Assembly (NCBI GenBank): GCA_023441905.1
Contig: JAEZNC010000287.1
Location: forward strand, 1 to 6,099
DNA length: 6,099 bases
From: Bacillota bacterium
Lineage (GTDB): Bacteria > Bacillota > Clostridia > Christensenellales > SZUA-584
Direction of reading: 5' to 3'
How positions within the stretch are numbered: position 1 is the first letter of the stretch; every line of letters begins with the position of its first letter. Shown here one piece after another: positions 3,727 through 6,099 of the stretch. Below the pieces are notes generated by a model. It was not told the DNA's origin. It saw only the letters and a program-made list of their open reading frames with translations, and made no database searches. Position numbers and translations under genes: made by a program.

Positions 3727-6099
3727 ATGGAATCAAGCAAGATCAGCACAGCCGAACAGTTGAATGATATCAAAAGCCGTTATAGCGATGAACTTGAACA
3801 GTACAAATACATAATTTATGTGTGCAGCGGGGCGGGCTGCGTGTCATCCGGCTGTACGCTCGTCCGCGATGCCGTGATCAATGAAGTTCAAAATATGGGC
3901 ATGAAAAGCGAAGTCAAGGTGCTGGAAACCGGCTGTATGGGCACATGTGCGGTTGGCCCCGTAATGCTGGTGATGCCGGACAAAATATTCTATACAGATC
4001 TGAACGAAGAAAAGGCCCGACAGATTGTGCGCAAACACATTAAGAACGGAAAAGTGATCGTCCCGTACACATTCTACGATCATTCGCTCAGCCAGTATGT
4101 GCCGAATATCGATGACATCGGTTTCTTTAAAAAACAAGTAAAAATCGCTCTTCGCAATTGCGGCTCTATCGAATATGCCGATATTGAAGCGTATATTGCC
4201 CGGGACGGATACGCGGCAGCCTGCAAAGCGATAACGAACATGACGCCAGAAACGGTTGTTCAGGAGGTTAAAACATCGGGTATCAAAGGCCGTGGCGGCG
4301 CGGGATTCCCTACCGGCGTTAAATGGGAAGCCGCACAAAAGCAGGTGTGTGATAAAAAATTCATCCTCTGCAACGCGGATGAAGGCGACCCGGGCGCATT
4401 TATGGACAGGAGCATCATAGAAGGCGATCCGCATACGGTGATTGAAGGGATGATGATCGGCGGTTATGCGATCGGCGCTTCCATGGGCTATATCTATGTG
4501 CGTGCGGAATACCCCATCGCGGTCGATCGTATGACGGCAGCGCTTGAGGAAGCGAGAAAAAAAGGTCTGCTTGGCGCAAATATCTTCGGGAGCGGTTTCT
4601 CTTTTGACATTGAACTGCGGATCGGTGCGGGCGCGTTTGTCTGCGGTGAGGAAACATCGTTGATGGCATCGATTGAAGGACATCGCGGAGAACCAAAGCA
4701 AAAACCGCCGTTTCCGTTCCAGCGCGGCCTTTTCGGAAAGCCGACCATCATCAACAACGTTGAAACCTTTGCGGGTATTCCGATGATCATATTGAACGGC
4801 GGCGAATGGTATACCCAATTCGGCACCGAAAAAAGCCGGGGCACCAAGGTGTTTGCCCTCGCAGGCGATGTGATGAACACGGGCATCGTGGAGGTGCCCA
4901 TCGGTATACCGCTCGGCGACATCATATTTGAAATCGGCGGCGGCACCGTCAACAACAAAAAGTTCAAATCCGCACAGATCGGCGGCCCGTCGGGCGGCTG
5001 CATCACCACGGATAACCTCAATGTGCCCACCGACTATGAGCCGCTCAAGGAACTCGGCGCCATCATGGGTTCGGGCGGCCTCATCGTGATGAACGAGGAT
5101 ACCTGTATGGTGGACACGGCGCGCTTCTTTATGGATTTTATCAAAGACGAATCCTGCGGCAAATGCACAGCCTGCCGTATCGGTACCAAACGGATGCTCG
5201 AGATTCTCGAACGCATCACGCGCGGTGAAGGCGAAGAAGGCGATGTGGAGCTGCTGATTGAGCTCGGCGAAACAATACAGGAAACGGCAATGTGCGGCCT
5301 CGGGCAGACAGCGCCCAACCCGGTGCTGTCCACAATCAAATATTTTCGCGAGGAATATGACGAACATATCAAAAACAAATACTGCCGCGCGGGCGTGTGC
5401 AGCGAGCTGTTTATATCGCCGTGCGAAAACACGTGTCCTGCTAATGTGAACGTGCCGGGCTATATGTCTTTGATAGCGTCAGGACGTTTTGTCGATGCGT
5501 ACAAGCTGATTCGTCAGGAGAACCCCTTCCCCGCCGTTTGCGGGCGCATCTGCACACGCCCCTGCGAAAACAAATGCCGCAGACGCACAGTTGATGAGGC
5601 CCTCGCAATCTGCGACTTAAAGCGATTTGTGGCCGACTACGCGATGAGCAGTGAAAAGGGTTATTGTCACACCGATATCGTGTTTCCCAAGAACGGCAAG
5701 AGCGTGGCCGTGATCGGCGCGGGCGCTTCAGGCCTTACGTGCGCCTATTATCTTGCGCGCATCGGCTATGATGTGGATGTTTTCGAATCGCATGACACGG
5801 CGGGCGGTGTGCTGGCTTACGGCATACCCGAATACCGTCTGCCTAAGGATGTGCTCGCTTATGAAGTGGGGCTCATTGAGAAGACCGGGGTGAAAATCCA
5901 TCTCAATACCGAGGTGGGCCGTGATATCTCATTTAAAGAGCTCAAAGCGACCTACGACGCGATTTACATCGCCACCGGCACACAATTGCCGCAAAAAATA
6001 AATGTGCCCGGAGAAAGCCTGCCCGGCGTTATCCACGGCATCAAATTTCTCAAAAAAGCCAATACGCATCAGCCGATTGAAATGGGAACAAACGTGGTG
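3727..6099 (+). CDS. HydB/NuoF-like FMN and NADH subunit fused to a GltD/NfnB-like flavoprotein module (3' end outside window)
   Basis: The frame is open for 791 codons from the ATG at 3727 (ribosome site AGGAGGTG at 3713-3720) to the right edge. Residues 28-110 are a thioredoxin-like [2Fe-2S] domain with Cys33-x4-Cys38 and Cys70-x3-Cys74, as in HydB. Residues about 130-450 are the NuoF core: G-R-G-G-A-G-F-P-T-G-x-K-W at 188-200 for FMN and NADH, C-N-A-D-E-G-D-P-G at 215-223, G-A-G-A-F-V-C-G-E-E-T at 300-310, then an SLBB part. A [4Fe-4S] site follows: Cys477, Cys480, Cys483 and Cys523. After C-R-A-G-V-C (553-558), where HydB normally has a two-cluster ferredoxin tail, the protein instead turns into a GltD/NfnB-like cysteine domain (Cys566, 570, 605, 609, 613, 617). 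A FAD Rossmann fold comes next, with G-x-G-x-x-G at 664-669, G-G-V-L-A-Y-G-I-P-E-Y-R-L-P at 693-706 and A-T-G at 749-751. The window ends just before the expected NAD(P) fold. The protein probably links NAD(H) to a second nucleotide or ferredoxin in a soluble complex. Confidence 0.93.
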   Translation, partial: MESSKISTAEQLNDIKSRYSDELEQYKYIIYVCSGAGCVSSGCTLVRDAVINEVQNMGMKSEVKVLETGCMGTCAVGPVMLVMPDKIFYTDLNEEKARQIVRKHIKNGKVIVPYTFYDHSLSQYVPNIDDIGFFKKQVKIALRNCGSIEYADIEAYIARDGYAAACKAITNMTPETVVQEVKTSGIKGRGGAGFPTGVKWEAAQKQVCDKKFILCNADEGDPGAFMDRSIIEGDPHTVIEGMMIGGYAIGASMGYIYVRAEYPIAVDRMTAALEEARKKGLLGANIFGSGFSFDIELRIGAGAFVCGEETSLMASIEGHRGEPKQKPPFPFQRGLFGKPTIINNVETFAGIPMIILNGGEWYTQFGTEKSRGTKVFALAGDVMNTGIVEVPIGIPLGDIIFEIGGGTVNNKKFKSAQIGGPSGGCITTDNLNVPTDYEPLKELGAIMGSGGLIVMNEDTCMVDTARFFMDFIKDESCGKCTACRIGTKRMLEILERITRGEGEEGDVELLIELGETIQETAMCGLGQTAPNPVLSTIKYFREEYDEHIKNKYCRAGVCSELFISPCENTCPANVNVPGYMSLIASGRFVDAYKLIRQENPFPAVCGRICTRPCENKCRRRTVDEALAICDLKRFVADYAMSSEKGYCHTDIVFPKNGKSVAVIGAGASGLTCAYYLARIGYDVDVFESHDTAGGVLAYGIPEYRLPKDVLAYEVGLIEKTGVKIHLNTEVGRDISFKELKATYDAIYIATGTQLPQKINVPGESLPGVIHGIKFLKKANTHQPIEMGTNVV

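Noticed and set aside
3844..5367. Long minus-strand open frame of 507 codons
   Set aside because: It lies entirely opposite the HydB/NuoF-like gene, whose flavin, NADH and cluster motifs are all in the plus-strand frame. The antisense translation is rich in His, Phe, Ala and Arg and has no domain. It is a shadow of biased codon use.

Overview
The window reads as chromosomal DNA of a strictly anaerobic Clostridia-type Firmicute. The reasons are strong purine-rich Shine-Dalgarno sites (AAAAAGGAG, GGAGGAAAG, AGGAGGTG), AT-rich spacers, a membrane-anchored putative amidase of the kind typical of Firmicutes, and the first two genes of an NADH-linked electron-bifurcation type flavoenzyme (HydC/HydB-like). 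No rRNA, tRNA, CRISPR array or intact insertion sequence was found. The species cannot be named from this sequence.

Layout. Positions 1-65 (minus) hold only the first 21 codons of a gene, possibly of the YlbF family. Divergent from it, 208-1320 (plus) encodes a 370-residue amidase-domain protein with an N-terminal membrane segment. Positions 1321-1796 carry no convincing gene, but contain a 158-bp segment with 8-bp complementary ends and a second 9-bp inverted repeat. On the minus strand, an orphan OmpR/PhoB-type response regulator (2225-2902) is followed by a small STAS/SEC14-like protein (1797-2160) that appears to carry a one-base frameshift just after its start. A 299-bp spacer (2903-3201) separates this unit from a divergent plus-strand operon. 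The operon starts with a NuoE/HydC-like [2Fe-2S] protein (3202-3714). Twelve bases after its stop comes a long gene (3727 to beyond 6099) that fuses a complete HydB/NuoF-like module to a GltD/NfnB-like FAD and NAD(P) module.

How the genes may work together. The two plus-strand redox genes look like one translationally tight operon. They could form a soluble flavin and iron-sulfur complex moving electrons between NAD(H), a second pyridine nucleotide and low-potential carriers. The catalytic partner, such as a hydrogenase, a formate dehydrogenase or a subunit without its own catalytic cluster, would lie past the right edge. The divergent regulator lacks the phosphoacceptor aspartate and the switch lysine of its receiver domain but keeps an intact winged-helix domain. 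It probably acts without classical phosphorylation. The shared spacer holds a 7-bp direct repeat with an 11-bp period, the usual site geometry for this regulator family, and an inverted repeat over the regulator's own predicted promoter. Control of the redox operon by the regulator is an inference.

The most interesting points are the HydB-GltD fusion, the degenerate receiver with its candidate target site, and the apparent frameshift in the STAS-like gene.
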